Positions 19,574 to 35,522 of a stretch of DNA of 64,000 bases are shown one piece after another (position 1 is the first letter of the stretch; the number at the start of each line of letters is the position of its first letter). The DNA comes from Marsupella aquatica (lineage: Eukaryota > Marchantiophyta): contig OZ316894.1 of the NCBI GenBank assembly GCA_973895155.1, positions 17,794,001 through 17,858,000 on the forward strand. Reading direction: 5' to 3'. Below the pieces are notes generated by a model, which saw only the letters and a list, made by a program, of their open reading frames with translations, did not search any database and was not told the DNA's origin. The translations under genes were made by a program, and so were the position numbers.

Positions 19574-21900
19574 GATCTAGGTATGAAGGTTTGAGGAGGC
19601 CATCAAATGCATTAAGGACGAAAAGCAATATCCAGGCTAATCAATGCTGTGATTGAGACTTGAGTTTGAGGGGGCCATTGATGTTTGGGAAAACTTTGTG
19701 AGGTGCAGATTCATTTGGGTGAGCTCAATCTGTGGGGGAATCTGTGAGGCATGGCACTCATGACAGAATGACTTATCTTAGTTAGTCACTTCTTTGGTTT
19801 AGTAGTGTAATAATATGTTAATTGACCTTAGGAAGTTTCTTTCTCCGTGGAAACTTTGCATGTATACATTTTTTTCTACGGTATATCTCTCACAAATTAA
19901 TGTACCTTGCATGGTTAACTTTATAAATGATATTCAAGATGATTTTGAAGGTGTAAAATGCAAAATTATAATACCTTCAAGTGGCATATTTCTTGTCCAA
20001 ACTGAAGTGTTTAGGAATAACAGGAAAAACATTAGGGCTCCAAAAAATTAGTAAGGGGTACTAGAGAGGGGAGGGGGGGTAGGCATGTGTATACCACAGG
20101 CTTTACTTTACAAAGGCTGGGGCCCTAGGGAACTGGATATGTAGAATGAACAACATTTAGTGAGTAAAAAACATTAATTGGAGTTATAATGGTATGGAAA
20201 ATTCATTCACCTGGTGGGCACTTGCCACACTGACCTACACTAGCACAATACAATGTATGCTGCTGCTTTTTTTCATCATGGTGGGTGTTTGCCACATAAC
20301 ACAATAGAACATATGCTGCTGCCTTTTTATGTGCAACTATCATCAAATGATGTACTATCTGTAGACAATTAAAATATCAATGATTTAACTAGCATTTAGT
20401 GACAATGTTCAGACTTTGACTTCCTGACAACTAGTCAGAACTGGACCATCATCAAAAGACAACATTATGTGTCATGTGAATTGGATATCTAACATAGACA
20501 AAGAAAAATACAAACATTGTCAACTATAGTATTGATCCTCACATCACTAGTGTCAAGACTAGTTTCACAAGGACTATATGAGTTCTGTTGTAACAAACTA
20601 TATTGTGATCTTTTGGAAAGCAAGACCCTTGAAGGCATTTATCAACTAAATCTTAAATGGTATACCAACTGGTTTATTAATATTAACAGAACTTTCTATG
20701 ACATATCTTTGTTGGGCCGGGGGCCCTTCATGATATTTGTAACATTTCTTCTTGTCACATTTGCACCACCTAAGATTGCCCCCACGGGAAATCTGCGTGA
20801 ATTTCATGTGGGACTAGGTGCTATTTGGATGATTTGCTCAAACTAATGCACACAAAGTCCAAAAAATTAAATTTATGAGAACTGAAGATTGACAAAATGG
20901 GCAAATGCATTTTAGTCCATGATTGTTTTTGATTATTTGCTCACATCAAGTGCCTTATTCTTGATGGCAATATGGTAGGTAGAGAAACTTACAAACTCAG
21001 GGGTTTCACTTCCACAAAAATGACACATCACATGCGACGAAGGGTAGGGTCATTTTATTGGTTCTAAGGGAAAAACTTAAAATTTTTCTCATAAGAACAA
21101 TACTTAGGGTCTTTTAAATCCAATTTGGAGACTTATAAGAACATTGTGAACTTTTTAATCAAAATTTTGGAATATTCCAAGTTATAGGGGTTAAAAGTTT
21201 GAGGGGGTCCGAGGCTTAAAAACGTTGCAAGTGATGGGGAGGCCTCCACATAGTGAGACCCCCAAGCTTACAAACAGCTATAGATCTGAAGGTCCCGTTC
21301 TGAAGTTCACATCACAAGCAGTCATACTCAGCCATATACTTTCAATAAATCTAAAAAAGTAGCTATTGTAACTAAGTTAGTTTATTCCTCTCACTGGTAA
21401 TCAGGGTTAAAGCTCAATGGACCGAGACATTGTCTTTGGTCTTCTTTGGTGCAATATAGGTGGCAAGACCATATTTGTCCATGATGCTATGAGGGACACT
21501 ACTGTAAGTTGAGGTTCTCTCTTGGCCCTCCATCACAAAGATTACGGGTTGACCAGTCTTACCATGGTCCATGATAGTCGAAGTACATTTGCAGATGTTG
21601 TGATTGTCAACCCTTTAATTTTGCGGCAAGCAAGGCGCCAAGACATCATTAGGATCTTGATCGGGATAGCAGAGGTGGGGGCACCAGCGACATGGGTGGC
21701 AGTAACAAGAGTGGCAGCAACAAAAGAGGTAATATGTTGCAAGAGTTTCATCACATGTACTATTTGTTTTGACCATGCATTTTTGCCACCAAATGCAATG
21801 ATTGGGATTACTGACAGCACGAGCTCAAGCTTGAGCAATCTGTTGTAGATCTCTTGCTGTGTTGTAGATCTCTCACCGTGGATACTATTGTGCCTCCATA
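19574..21900. other. intergenic region, no gene seen
   Basis: A+T-rich sequence with scattered open frames of 60-130 codons that show no family motif and overlap each other on both strands. Nothing convincing was found. Confidence 0.45.
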
Positions 21901-22246
21901 GGGGCTTGGGGTATAACCACCGTGACAGCAAACAACAAACAACAAATAGTTACTTGTAACAGCAAACGGGTGGTAAAATTTTTGGAATTTTTTTTGGGGA
22001 AAAATAATAAAAAATTTCTGAGTCGATATTTTTGGCTAGCGCCCGGAGCTAGTAATAGTATCGCCTTACACTAGCAAAAAATTGTCATGTTTTAAATTAT
22101 TTTGAAATTTGTGACTTTTAATGACACATTTTTAGATTGTCTAGGTTGCTCGTAACAGTAAATTTTTGCTCGTAACAGGAAAATTTTTGCTTGTAACAGT
22201 AAATCTGTTTTCTATTTGCTGTCACGGTGAAAACCCTCGGGGCTTG
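21901..22246. mobile_element. 330-bp hAT-like MITE with 8-bp target duplication
   Basis: The element (21909-22238) is flanked by GGGGCTTG at 21901-21908 and 22239-22246. Its ends form an inverted repeat: left GGGTATAACCACCGTGACAGC, right (reverse complement) GAGGGTTTTCACCGTGACAGC, with the inner 15 bp CACCGTGACAGCAAA perfect. Near the ends, short motifs such as CTTGTAACAGCAAA and CTCGTAACAGTAAA recur three to four times, as transposase-binding subterminal repeats do. An 8-bp duplication and short inverted ends fit the hAT superfamily. No coding sequence; it would need a transposase in trans. Confidence 0.8.
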
Positions 22247-22999
22247 CACTTAGAAGAGATTCAATTCCACTTGCATATTTTGTTATCACACAGTATATGT
22301 GGACCATTGGTTCATGACACTTTTGCATTAGATGTGTACCATTAGCTCGTCATACTATTGCAGTGGTAGCTCTTTTCCCTTTAATTTTTTTTTTCCTCTT
22401 TAATTCTAGATTTTGGGGTTGCATTTGCCTCTTCTTTTGTGTTGGTGTTTGTCCTCTTTAGAATTGCTTTGCTTTCCATTCTATGTACTTTGTTTGACCG
22501 TTTTTGTACTTTATACAAACTACAAAAGTTTTATCCCCATGGAGTGTGAGAAGGTGACTGACCACTATCAATAGTTCCAATCATGAGAGAAATCTGTTAG
22601 AAATGGATTATTAAAGTTGAATATATGGTACATAAAATTGTGAATGAGGTGAGAACTTATTCACATTTTACTCCCAAAACCTTGAGTAGTGTGTTCAAAA
22701 TTCAAAATTCAAAATGAACTCAATTTCACAAAGGCACTAAAGTTTTTCTAAACACTTGATCCCTCAAGATTCTAGGGAAGTGATCTTCTTCAAACTACTC
22801 TATGACTTGCAGGAATGTTGTTGCAGAATCCTGTTTTTCATAAATTGTTGCTCTTGTTGTAGGGAGTGCTTTGATGCATTTTGCCTGTGGCTCTACCAGA
22901 GGTTTAGATTTTCTGGAGAGGGGGGCCAAAATTTGTTACTTAGAGAGCGTTGCTCCTGTTACAATGAGGTTCAAGTAATTTTGCTGTTGTGAAGTTTCT
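22247..22999. other. intergenic region, no gene seen
   Basis: A+T-rich; only a triple TTCAAAA run near 22690 stands out. No gene recognised. Confidence 0.4.
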
Positions 23000-23088
23000 A
23001 TTGAGACTTTAATTTTTTAATTTTTTTTCAAAACGGGGCTAAAGTCCCGTCCATATCATGGAAGGGGACAAAATTGAGACTTTAATTT
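23000..23088 (-). mobile_element. 57-bp 5'-truncated retroposon with 16-bp target duplication
   Basis: ATTGAGACTTTAATTT occurs at 23000-23015 and again, identical, at 23073-23088, flanking 57 bp (23016-23072). On the minus strand the insert ends in a short hairpin-forming GGGACTTTAGCCCCG followed by TTTTG and an A-rich tail. A long target duplication, an A tail and 5' truncation are the signature of LINE-machinery retroposition (a LINE or SINE 3' end). Confidence 0.7.
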
Positions 23089-25080
23089 GTTGGAGCAATC
23101 TTGCAATTATTTTCATTGAGAGCATTTCTTTCGTTACAAGGAGCAGTTTGAGTAATTTGCTGTTGGGCAGTCATTGATTTCAAATATAGATATGAAGGAT
23201 CTGATTACCATATAAACAAACGTGGTCACAATTTAATTTACGATTGAGACCTGATAAGGTACTTAAAGACCTAAACAACATACACATTAATTAAACATTA
23301 TCACTTCAATCTTCTGACTTATTGAACTCTAAAAAGTGAGATTGAGTAACCAACTCGAGGGAGAAGTCTACTGGGAGAATGAACCAAAACTTGCAATCAC
23401 TGGTGTTGTGACCACTAATAGAATTTTTTAAACCTTTTGCAGGCAGGATGGATTGTGATGAAACATCAAAATTTTCTCAAATAGCATGCTTTACACTAAA
23501 GATTCATGAAAAATTAATTTGTAAATCAAATGTGAACTTGTGATTGTAAATGCCCGTGTAAATGATCATCTTTGGACCTGGATTTCTTGACAACTCTGCA
23601 ACTTCTTAACACCCATTTTGCTTTCCATGCACGGGATGAACTTTTGCTTGATTTGATCAGAATTGGAAATAATTAATTTGAGTGTCAAAGGGTTTCAGGA
23701 CGTCCTCCACAACTGAGGTTAAGCAACTACAAGTCTTTTTCTCAGTTGTCTCTATGACTGTACAATTCACGAGATGCATCCTAATTGCATGGGTCAAGAG
23801 CAAGGTCCATCCTTGTTTCAGCTCAAAATTTCAAGATAAGAAATGAATTGAAAATTCACCTAGACTAAAACTTTCAGGTCACATTACACCCATTTGCTCC
23901 CCCCTCCCCCAATCAGCCATCTGTTTCTTGTTTTAAACATTAGCCAAGGTGGCTACTATTTTACCTTACAAACAAACACAGGTATGATTGTGTATAATTT
24001 TATTTTAATGATATAGTACTTTCTAATTACCGTCGGTAGAGTATTTCTTGACTAACACCTCCCCTAGCTAGTACATTAGGTGGTGGCAAAGGAAGCATAA
24101 ATTTTTAAAATTCAGCCTGAGTATCATAGCCTGCCTGTTTTTAGGTAAGTGAAAGGTAAATTTTAGCTCACAATAAAATGGGTGCCCCTATTCAAGTTCT
24201 AAACAAAACAGTGAGGGCCATCCACCTCCATGGGGTATGAAGTTCAATCTCCAAGATATTTGGCGGCCAGCTCAGTCATCCAGATCGTCGATAGTAGCGG
24301 ACCGTAATTCCTGGAAGAAATTTTACCCTGTGTAACCTTTTCTACTAGGTGCTACCATTTCCATAACCCTGTGCCCAGACAGATATTATGCATGATAAAG
24401 ACTATTTATGTTAGGGTTCTAGTCTGAAATATGTTCTCACAAAGCTCAGAAAAGCTTCCTGGTTGCATCAGGTTTGCAATTTCTCAATTTTTTGGCCACA
24501 GGCTTACAGGCTAGTAACCCTGGACCAAATCGTTATTACCCTATATCTAGAATATAAATGAGTGTGATACAATCCCAGCACTGGTACCTGTAGGTTAGCA
24601 ATGCACCCCCTCAGCCCGCCGTACTGCAATCCACATTGACTACCGATCATTCCAAGAATTGGGAGGAATAAAGTATTTGTATTGAGGGCCTATGAAACCC
24701 TGGCATTAATCACACAACAAAATGTGATAATATATAATTTATCATGGTATATAAGACATGGTACACTATATATATATAATTTTTTTTAATTTTTTTTGAT
24801 GTGCACTTACCGAGAGACCTGCCTATGAAGGCCCCATTCCAAAGGGTAGTGGTAATTGCCCATCACAAAATGACATATATGGTGTATCACATGTTTCCAT
24901 ATCCTAAAGATGTTTAAATTTACAATATTGATAGTTTTTTGGGGTATTTATAAAACAATCAGTGTTTCCTAATATAGCTCCATGGTTACCTGGGTGAACT
25001 TGTTATCCATATACTAAATTGTGACAAAAAAATGCAACATTGTCAATTAGAATATCTTTGTGATGTGTGATTACTAGTAA
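23089..25080. other. intergenic region, no gene seen
   Basis: A+T-rich, with an AT microsatellite near 24768 and no convincing exon on either strand. Confidence 0.45.
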
Positions 25081-25547
25081 GGCATTACACAGGTCGAGCG
25101 GCGGTCCAAGAATTTGGGAGAAGTGGAAGCGATAAATTATTATTATTGAGGGCCGCGAGCACCCATTCCATCCCGTCGAGCAATGGGGAGGGTAAGTAAA
25201 AATCTGAGCAGGTTGGGTGAATCCTTCCTGGCCTGCACTTCGTTCGGCTCCCGCCCTTACGAACGCGCGTGCATCCGCGCACGCCCGCCAGCCCGCCTGC
25301 CCGCACGCACGCACGCACGCACTCACTTGCTTTGTCGTCTGATTTCGTTCGGTTCGGTCGTCTGGGACGTTTTGGCAGTTTGGCTGCTGCACCCTTTCCT
25401 TCACCGTATAAAGAGCTCGCGGAACTGCGGTGGCCTCCTCATGCAGACTTCCAGCGCTTCGTAGAATTTGGATATTCAGCGTGCGGGCGCAAAAGCAATT
25501 GTGCCATTCGCTCGATAGAGAGAGACGAAACACAGAAGAGAGAGACG

Positions 25548-25585
<38 letters not shown>

Positions 25586-26212
25586 GAGGGACTTTTCGGA
25601 GGTCAACCGAGAGAGCGCGATATAGATTATAGAGAGAGAGAAAGAGAGAGAGAGACTGAGAGAGGGAGCATTGCGGCGGTAAAGCGAGAGCTAGAGGAGT
25701 GCGTCGGGGCCCATTACCGCCTCCCGGAGGCGGACTGGAAGCTAGCTAGCCCGTACTGGCTGGGAGGAGGGAGGATTTCCGAGCGCCAGGGAGATCGCGC
25801 TGAGCATGCACTCGTCGGATTGGCTGCTGGAAGCGGGCATGCTGGGAAAAAAACGGTTGCGAATCTAAGAGTAGTTTGTGATACGAGCCGTCGACGGTGG
25901 TCCAATTGATTCAATGGGACTTGGTTTGGCTTTTAAGCGCCGCGACCAGCATTCGAATTCATTGTAGCAAATGACTGACCAGGGCGCGGCGCCTGCTTCT
26001 GTGAGTTGCTGTGATATGACGAATGTGTGTCTGAGCTCCGACAATCAGTTACTTCCTGTGAAGGATTGACGATTAATTGTCCGTGAGAATTGTCTACGAT
26101 CGTGAGAATCATGAGTATCTCCCACATTTACAATCTTCGGAAGCCTTCGTTCGATTTGTGAAGCAAGATTTCTGGGAGCGGGCATTTTTTCGTGCATCTC
26201 GGAAAGGAAATC
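25081..26212 (+). promoter_or_regulatory. probable promoter and 5' leader of the cytokinin dehydrogenase gene
   Basis: G+C content rises sharply compared with the DNA to the left. The stretch contains a (GCAC)n run near 25300-25320 and a long GA microsatellite (about 25543-25665), a common feature of plant 5' leaders and core promoters. Open frames across it are GA-driven low-complexity translations. The transcription start is not determined. Confidence 0.45.
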
Positions 26213-28767
<2,555 letters not shown>

Positions 28768-30109
28768 TCTCTACCGAATTTGCCTACCAATCGCTTTAAG
28801 CAGAGAGATTACGATACTGGAAGAGCTAGATTTTGTATAATAGCAGCTACCCGTTTCTCTGGTGGTCTTCGTTTATCGTAATTTCTTCTGCTGAGTGGTG
28901 GTCACCTATCACTTTTGGAACAATTTTTTGGGCACTCGTGTCCCCCCCGGCATTTAGCCAACACAAGCCTTTAGCCTTCACATCACCTGTGGCAATCCTG
29001 ATCGATCAACCAGCGTTTATATAATATACAAAACATCACGTTCAGATCCAACCAAAATCACTTGAGCCAGTACTTGCGTCTCTAAAACTTTGCTCTCAGT
29101 ATAGCTGTGCAATGATGTGTGGTCCCATCGATCCATCTCATGTCAATATCTTGGACAGGAATGGTAGAACATCGGACGCATTGCTTGGGGCACACAAAAG
29201 CAAAGCTTTTCCTCACTCTCACTCCCATCGATCCATCAAATATCTTGTTGGAAAGCTAGAATGGTACAACCTCGGATTCAGTTTTTAGTCGGGGCACATG
29301 AAAGCAAAGCTTTTCCTCGGTCTCACTTTCCGAGATTCGCTGTCAATCACGTCCTGTCAGCTTGGTTCAAAGCGTCAAGTCAGAAATTACCGTAGACAGT
29401 GGGGCAGACCTTCGAAATGTGGCGCAGTGGTGATAACTGAATAGCGAATCAGAAACCACAGCGAGAAAACACTTGCGGCTCGAATTGCGGTGACATGTTG
29501 CGCATGCGTCGCCCAGCGTACAGCAAGTGCAATGCAGCGCACAAACGTGCAATCGTAACAAGCATGACTCGGCCATCTCCGGCCAACCCGTACAGGAAGT
29601 GTAATGGAGCGGTAGTGCAATCGTATAAGACATGCATGCGTGGCTATGGTCGGAGATTAATATTGGATAGGGTCGGTGGTCACTCGGTCGGATCGGGACT
29701 CGAGTCGAACAATTCAACATCTTCCGGTCATCACATTATGTGGCCCCCGCCCACTCTAGGTGAGACGGAACGAAATCAGTTGGGAGGTTGAGATAACGAA
29801 TCTCAGTGAGAGAGTACTACTACTTGAATTCAGCTGGTATGAACATAGTTTATACATGTAACGCGCAATTCAATCATGATCTTTTGCAGCGAGCCAAATC
29901 TATTTGGACGAGAGTGTTTGTTGCTTACGTTCGATGACTTCGAAAATTCTGAGTGGGCCGGATGATCGATGCAACGTACCGCGCGAACGCAAGCCCTGCA
30001 TCACTCTTCGATTGCTGGGACGCAGTGCGACACTTCGCCGGTAATTCCTGTGCGTCTTTCATATTCTGTCAATATATCAGTAGGTTCGCGAGCCTGTCAT
30101 TGGTCTTCA
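28768..30109. other. 3' flank of CKX and intergenic region
   Basis: CKX 3' sequence, then two diverged copies of a roughly 100-bp block (about 29125-29217 and 29222-29328) that share CCCATCGATCCATC and AAAGCAAAGCTTTTCCTC. Several overlapping open frames at 29367-29790 lie on both strands without any family motif. Confidence 0.45.
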
Positions 30110-30267
30110 ACTTACGACGGACGTAAAATTTACGATTCTGGTGGTGCCCATTCCATTATCGGGTATATAGGGTCGTGTCTATATGGAGAACTTACGACTT
30201 ACGTATAATTATGATTCTGCTGGTGGCCAATCCCATTATCGGGGATAGGGTCGTGTCTATATGGAGG
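30110..30267. repeat. tandem duplication of a roughly 78-bp unit
   Basis: 30110-30188 and 30190-30267 share ACTTACGAC, CATTATCGGG and GGGTCGTGTCTATATGGAG with moderate divergence. Confidence 0.7.
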
Positions 30268-30340
30268 CCCCGTGGCCCGACCATACGTACGCCCTATACC
30301 CATAATGCGTCTGCATCCATACACAAACGTGAAGGACGAG

Positions 30341-30672
30341 CCAAGCTTATTGATTGGGTGAATTGGTTAAGGAGAAACCAAGCTGTTTCATTGGGTGACA
30401 GCTTTTGATTGGGAGAACTCCTTAAGGAAGAGCCTTTTTGATTGGGTGAATTCCGTAAGAAACAGGCAAGCTTTTTGATTCGGTGACTTGGTTGAGGGAG
30501 GGCCAAGCTTTTTCATTGGGTAAATTGATTAAGGAAGAGCCAAGCTATTTCATTGGCTGAATTATTTGGCTTCTCATTGGGAAAATTCCTTGGCTTTCTC
30601 ATTGGGTGAACTCCTCGGTTTCTCATCGGGTGAATATCTTATAGAGGCCCACCTTTCTCATTGGCTGAATTC
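30341..30672. repeat. ATTGG-rich tandem array, about 40-bp degenerate unit
   Basis: Eight to nine degenerate copies built on CCAAGCTTTTTGATTGGGTGAA followed by TTGGTTAAGGAAGAG. Every copy keeps ATTGG or a one-base variant, which is the reverse of the CCAAT box. Units shorten towards the right end to about 20-30 bp (CTCATTGGGTGAA). No gene with a start nearby was recognised, so a regulatory role is open. Confidence 0.65.
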
Positions 30673-30699
30673 GGTCTGTATTTGGTCTGTATTTGAATA

Positions 30700-33600
30700 G
30701 CTGATGATAGCTCCCCTGCAATTATGACGTGAAGAGACGATATGTTTGAGAAAAGGACCGTATAATAGTACGAAAATTCATACTCAATTAATTTGCATCA
30801 CTCCAAACAGGAGAGCACGGAAACTCAGAAAGTCAGGAAAAAGACTAGAGTAAATTATTTTGCAGCATTTTGTGATCATAAATGAGTTTTTCCTCGAAAA
30901 TGATGCTCCCATGGACAAAAACCATATAATTGAGATGGACCAATTGTGAATATTCCTTGTCACGTTGTGAATACAAAAATACATGGGAGCATTTTGGACA
31001 AACCTAGAGGTCTATCCAGGCTTCATTTTCGTTTTTCCTCACAAATGTTTTGCTATATTATCATAATTACTAATCTGAATGCCTGAGGTTATGCTCATAA
31101 TGATATTGAGTCCATTGTAATCCACCCCAATCGTAGCTGCCCCCGAGTATCTAGGCTATTTTCCTTGGACTCTAGGCACTTATTCTAGCTTTCAATCCCA
31201 CACTATTAGTAGATATGGTTCTCATCAGAAAGACAATCTCATGAGCTCAGTCACATTTTATTAGGGACCCCATTACTGTAGAGGTCCCTTCCAAAATTCC
31301 TGGCACCAGAGTGTGCCATGTCAACAACAACCGTAATAAACAAGACTTATCAATTTTGTGAATAAAACTTACAGTTTTTATTCGTGTTTGCATTAATTTG
31401 GGTGTAAATTTTGGGACGCCATGCCGTAAAAAGAAATGTAAAATTTTTAAAATGCAAAGAGCAAGACGGGTAAAACTATCAAGATGTAAACGTTTTAGTT
31501 ACGTTTCCAATTTTAAAAATTAAATTCAAAGATTTGAAAATTATTTTTTGTATAATAAACAATGACTAATAACTAACTTGATAAACTTCCTTGTTAAAAG
31601 GTAACTAGCACATGGAGTAAGATTTCCGGCCTTTTGCAATTCAAGCAAACTGCAATCTATGGTTGGAACTTGAATTTAATGAATTGGTACAATTCATTTG
31701 ATCAGACATTGATCTGGTCTGATCTGGCTTCATATGTACTTGCCACGAATTGACTATTGACTCTCTTAGCTTGAGAATTTGGTTGCATGTAGCAAAAGGC
31801 CTGATTTTGACAACTTCTTGTGATTATCATGCTGGTGATTTTGGCCTGCAAAGCAAAGTATTCATGTGGCAGTTGAAAAAATGTCAAATTGCTCGGGCCA
31901 TGGTTAAATGGGTCCAAAGTGATTTTGTGAGAAAATCTAATCTAAACAATGCAAGTTGTAAAATCTATCATATTTGTCCAACACAACATGACTACCAGGT
32001 TCCCTTTTCCATTTTGGTGAATAGTTGCATCAAGGTCATGAGGCTATTAACCTTTAATTCCAAACTTGCCAAATTCAGATGTGAGTGAAATCTCCAAGAT
32101 TTCCAATTATTTGAAAGTAAATTGACAAATCGGGCGAGAATAATTCTAAAGAGGACTCAACTACTAGAAAGCTTAGGGTTCCTTGTTGAGAAAAGCAGAT
32201 ATCTCAATTGATCTTGAGAAAGTACTCTTCTCAACTCAAATTGAGTGCCCAGGGCACTTCAGTGGTCAAATATAGTGCCATTTAATTAATTAATAAACTA
32301 TGCCATTAACTAACTATGCCTTGGGTGTATTAATTAATGTTCTAAAATTAGTGAAAATATCTCATAGATCTTAAGTGTTTTAATGTATGCTAGCTGAGCA
32401 TTATGGACCACATTAGCCTCTCAAAACGCAAGCTTAAGGCCCTTATTTTCCTGGTCATTATGAAGAAGATTGCAAAATCACATATTACTGAGGTAATTAA
32501 TTTCTCCTATGCTTTCACTAAAATTTGTAAAACTATCTCATCAGAATAATATGTGATACCATAGCATTTTGGACCATAATAGCTTCTCACAACTTGAGTT
32601 AAAGCTAATATTACATACGTGCATTTTACTCAAACAAGGCCTAAGAAATGTAGCCAGGGGGTCCACAAACTAATTAAATCGCAACTCCCGGTATGTAAGG
32701 ACCTCTCGTATTGTACGGCCATTAATGCTTGGAAGGGTGCATAGAAACCCAGGATCAGGGAGGAGCAATGGCTGGAAACTTGAAAGTTCACTGAATTTTA
32801 TACTCAAAACTATTTACTCATTTTCAAAATGAAAAATACCTAGTCGTAGATCTCATTGAGATCTTTATTTTGCACCCTAGATAGCCTTCTAACATGGATG
32901 AATAATATTTCTAGAGGCATTACAAAATGGACGGGAAAGATTGAAAATCAACAAAATCGACGGCTAGGAAGGCTTGGATTTGTTTTATTTTTCATTTGAA
33001 AAATATTAACCCATTTACAAAATGGACAAACCCCATCCATAGATCTCTTTGAGATCTTTCTTTTGAGCAACTCTTGTATAATCGGCAGGGGTCTACATTT
33101 TTATATGGACTAAAAAGTTGGCTATACAAAATAATAAAATTTCAAAAAACCTGGGTTTTCCACTTTTTAAAATTTTCAAGTCATGTAAAAGGGTTGGTTT
33201 TCTTCCTTTTCCATATGAAATTAAAAAATATTCCTACACATGCTGGAATTTTTATTAAAAGATTTTTAAAATTTTAATAAAAATCCTGAAAAGCTGGCTA
33301 GTTTGGCTGTAGACCCCTGTATTAAAAAAAACCTATATAATTTGGTTTTGATCAACTTTTAGTACATCAAAACATGTTTGGTTTTCTTTTTAAGTTACAT
33401 TTTTGGATTCCTTAAGTTGAGAGGTACAAGATTTTAGAAGACTAAAATAAAATCTAAGATGGTCAATTGGATATATGGCCATTATAAGGAATTAAAAACT
33501 TGCCTTATAAAAGGGGGAGTTGCATACCCGGGAGATTGGCCACTATGATGGACGGACGAGATTTATGGAGACAAAAAATGCTGACGACTCAGATCGACCC

Positions 33601-35520
33601 TTCCCCCTGAACTTCAAATTTCAAATTCGGCCAATCAGATTGCCCTGTGTGTTTTTTTGTTATTTCTCGCAAAATATCCAACCATTTTGCTTGCTTTTTT
33701 TCACAGACGTAGATCTCAAGGAGACCTACGATTTGAGCCATAGAGCGGATCTGATGGCTGAGGGTAAGCACAGCTTTCAATGCAAATCGAACGGCTCAAG
33801 GGAGGCGCTGCTGTGCTGCCCGCTGTTTCAAGTGTTGGATGCACTTGAGAATGAGGACTCCGGGTAACCCGGAGCCCCTTATACCCGTATTTGCGGTTTA
33901 AAGAATTGTGGTTGTAATCATAAAGGCTATCTCAGGACACAAAATCCTACCAAGTTACTAAACAAAGTCTCATGAGCCATAACTTTTCTTTTGTAGAGTT
34001 GTTTCAAGTTATGGACCGTGGAGCCTCTGTCCAGCCTGGCCTCAAGGGTTATGAGGGTTTAGCTGGGGGAGGGGGGGGCGGGTAGGATGGATGAAAATAT
34101 AACCTCCGTGGGTCCGAAGTGTAATTTGAGGACAGAACTTTAGATATTCACTTATTGATTACAGACCTCTGTCTTGGTTAGCTTCCCTCTCGCCAAGCAT
34201 AAGATGTACTCATCTTCTTGTTTTCCTTTATGGTTGTCTATTTGCCTTTGTTAGGTTATCTCCATTTGTCACTTGTTTCAAACCACAGGTCCAACTTAAA
34301 TACCATTAATTTGCATCCTAGACCTATGCTTCTCATGCTCATAGGTGCTGATAGATCTAACTAGCAACCATGACCTCCAACTCACATTTCCAATCTATTC
34401 CAATCGAATCAGGAACTACCATTTCTCTCTTCCCGTCACAAAATGACATTCTTAGCTCTGGTTACTTTATTGCTTTCAATTCGATAAAGAGCATCCAATA
34501 TACACATCATGGAAATTCCACGCAGCCATTAAAGAGCCTGAAGATTGGACTCGATCTCTGAATGAGACTTTGATAATATGAATCGACCCATTGTGCAACA
34601 AAGACATAACTGCATTCATTGATCGACGACGCACACGCTAACAACAAAAGAGATGTACAGGTTCATTGATTGACCCATTTCCAGTCCAGAACAACTCCCT
34701 CGTTTTAGCCTAGGACGCTTTGAGATGGGTGGAGATGTAATGATAAGTGATCACCCTGACATAGTTCCCACAGTATTGTGAATATCTTTAACGCATACTG
34801 GCTGCCAGTTGCCGATTGACTGGATTGTAGAAATTCTTCTGGGAAAGGTGATCGGATGTGTAACTAGTGGGTATTGCGACACGAATTCTTCTGCAAGCAG
34901 CACGGGGCTACATTCATTTGGCAAAGCACCATTTTAGCATAGCACAGCTGCACAGCAGAGCCCACTTCTCGAGTTCTATTAATAGCTACCGTATTACTGA
35001 TTGCTAGATACATGTTGAAGATTTGTTGGAGGATAATTCTCGGACCCAATACTCATCTCGCTTGGGCCGGTGGAGTTGGGCCAATCTTGGTTCCACACTC
35101 ACCATCATCGTGTAGCTCTCGTCCCGTTACGTAGTCAAGTCATCTCGTTCACCAACCTCTCGACCAGCTGATCGAAGCCTTGTGCGAGTCACTGGGATTG
35201 CATCATCGCTTAGGGCACTACGAATTATTACATTACATGCATCTCTGTTTACGGCATGTGCCGCATAAGCATGTTGTCAGCAGCTGTCGAAGCATCATAT
35301 ATTAATCAGACCAATTCAGTCACGTGCGGGGCTGACCATGGAACGAGCTGCCCAGCGTTCAAGCCATTCTTTCAAGCCCTTCACTGCACAACTCCTGACC
35401 CCGTCACTTGGCCTCGATGTCCTCTAGCTCCATGTACTGTATGATGAACATCACTAAAATTGCACTGCCCCTCCGGCCGCTTTTGTTGATCTGTCAAATT
35501 AATTGAGCATAATTATTTCC
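30700..35520. other. long intergenic region, no gene seen
   Basis: Mostly A+T-rich. A 115-codon open frame at 33520-33867 lacks family motifs; a TATAAAAGGG string at about 33506 precedes it, but nothing else supports a gene. Blocks near 32930-33060 repeat AAAATGGAC and GATCTCNTTGAGATCTTT, a small palindrome-bearing duplication. No RNA gene found. Confidence 0.45.
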
Positions 35521-35522
35521 AT

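Noticed and set aside
25269-25909. Overlapping open frames of 118 and 159 codons upstream of CKX
   Set aside because: They run through GA and GCAC microsatellites and give RE-repeat translations; better read as leader or promoter sequence.
33520-33867. 115-codon open frame preceded by TATAAAAGGG
   Set aside because: No family motif, no splice-consistent extension and surrounding sequence looks intergenic.
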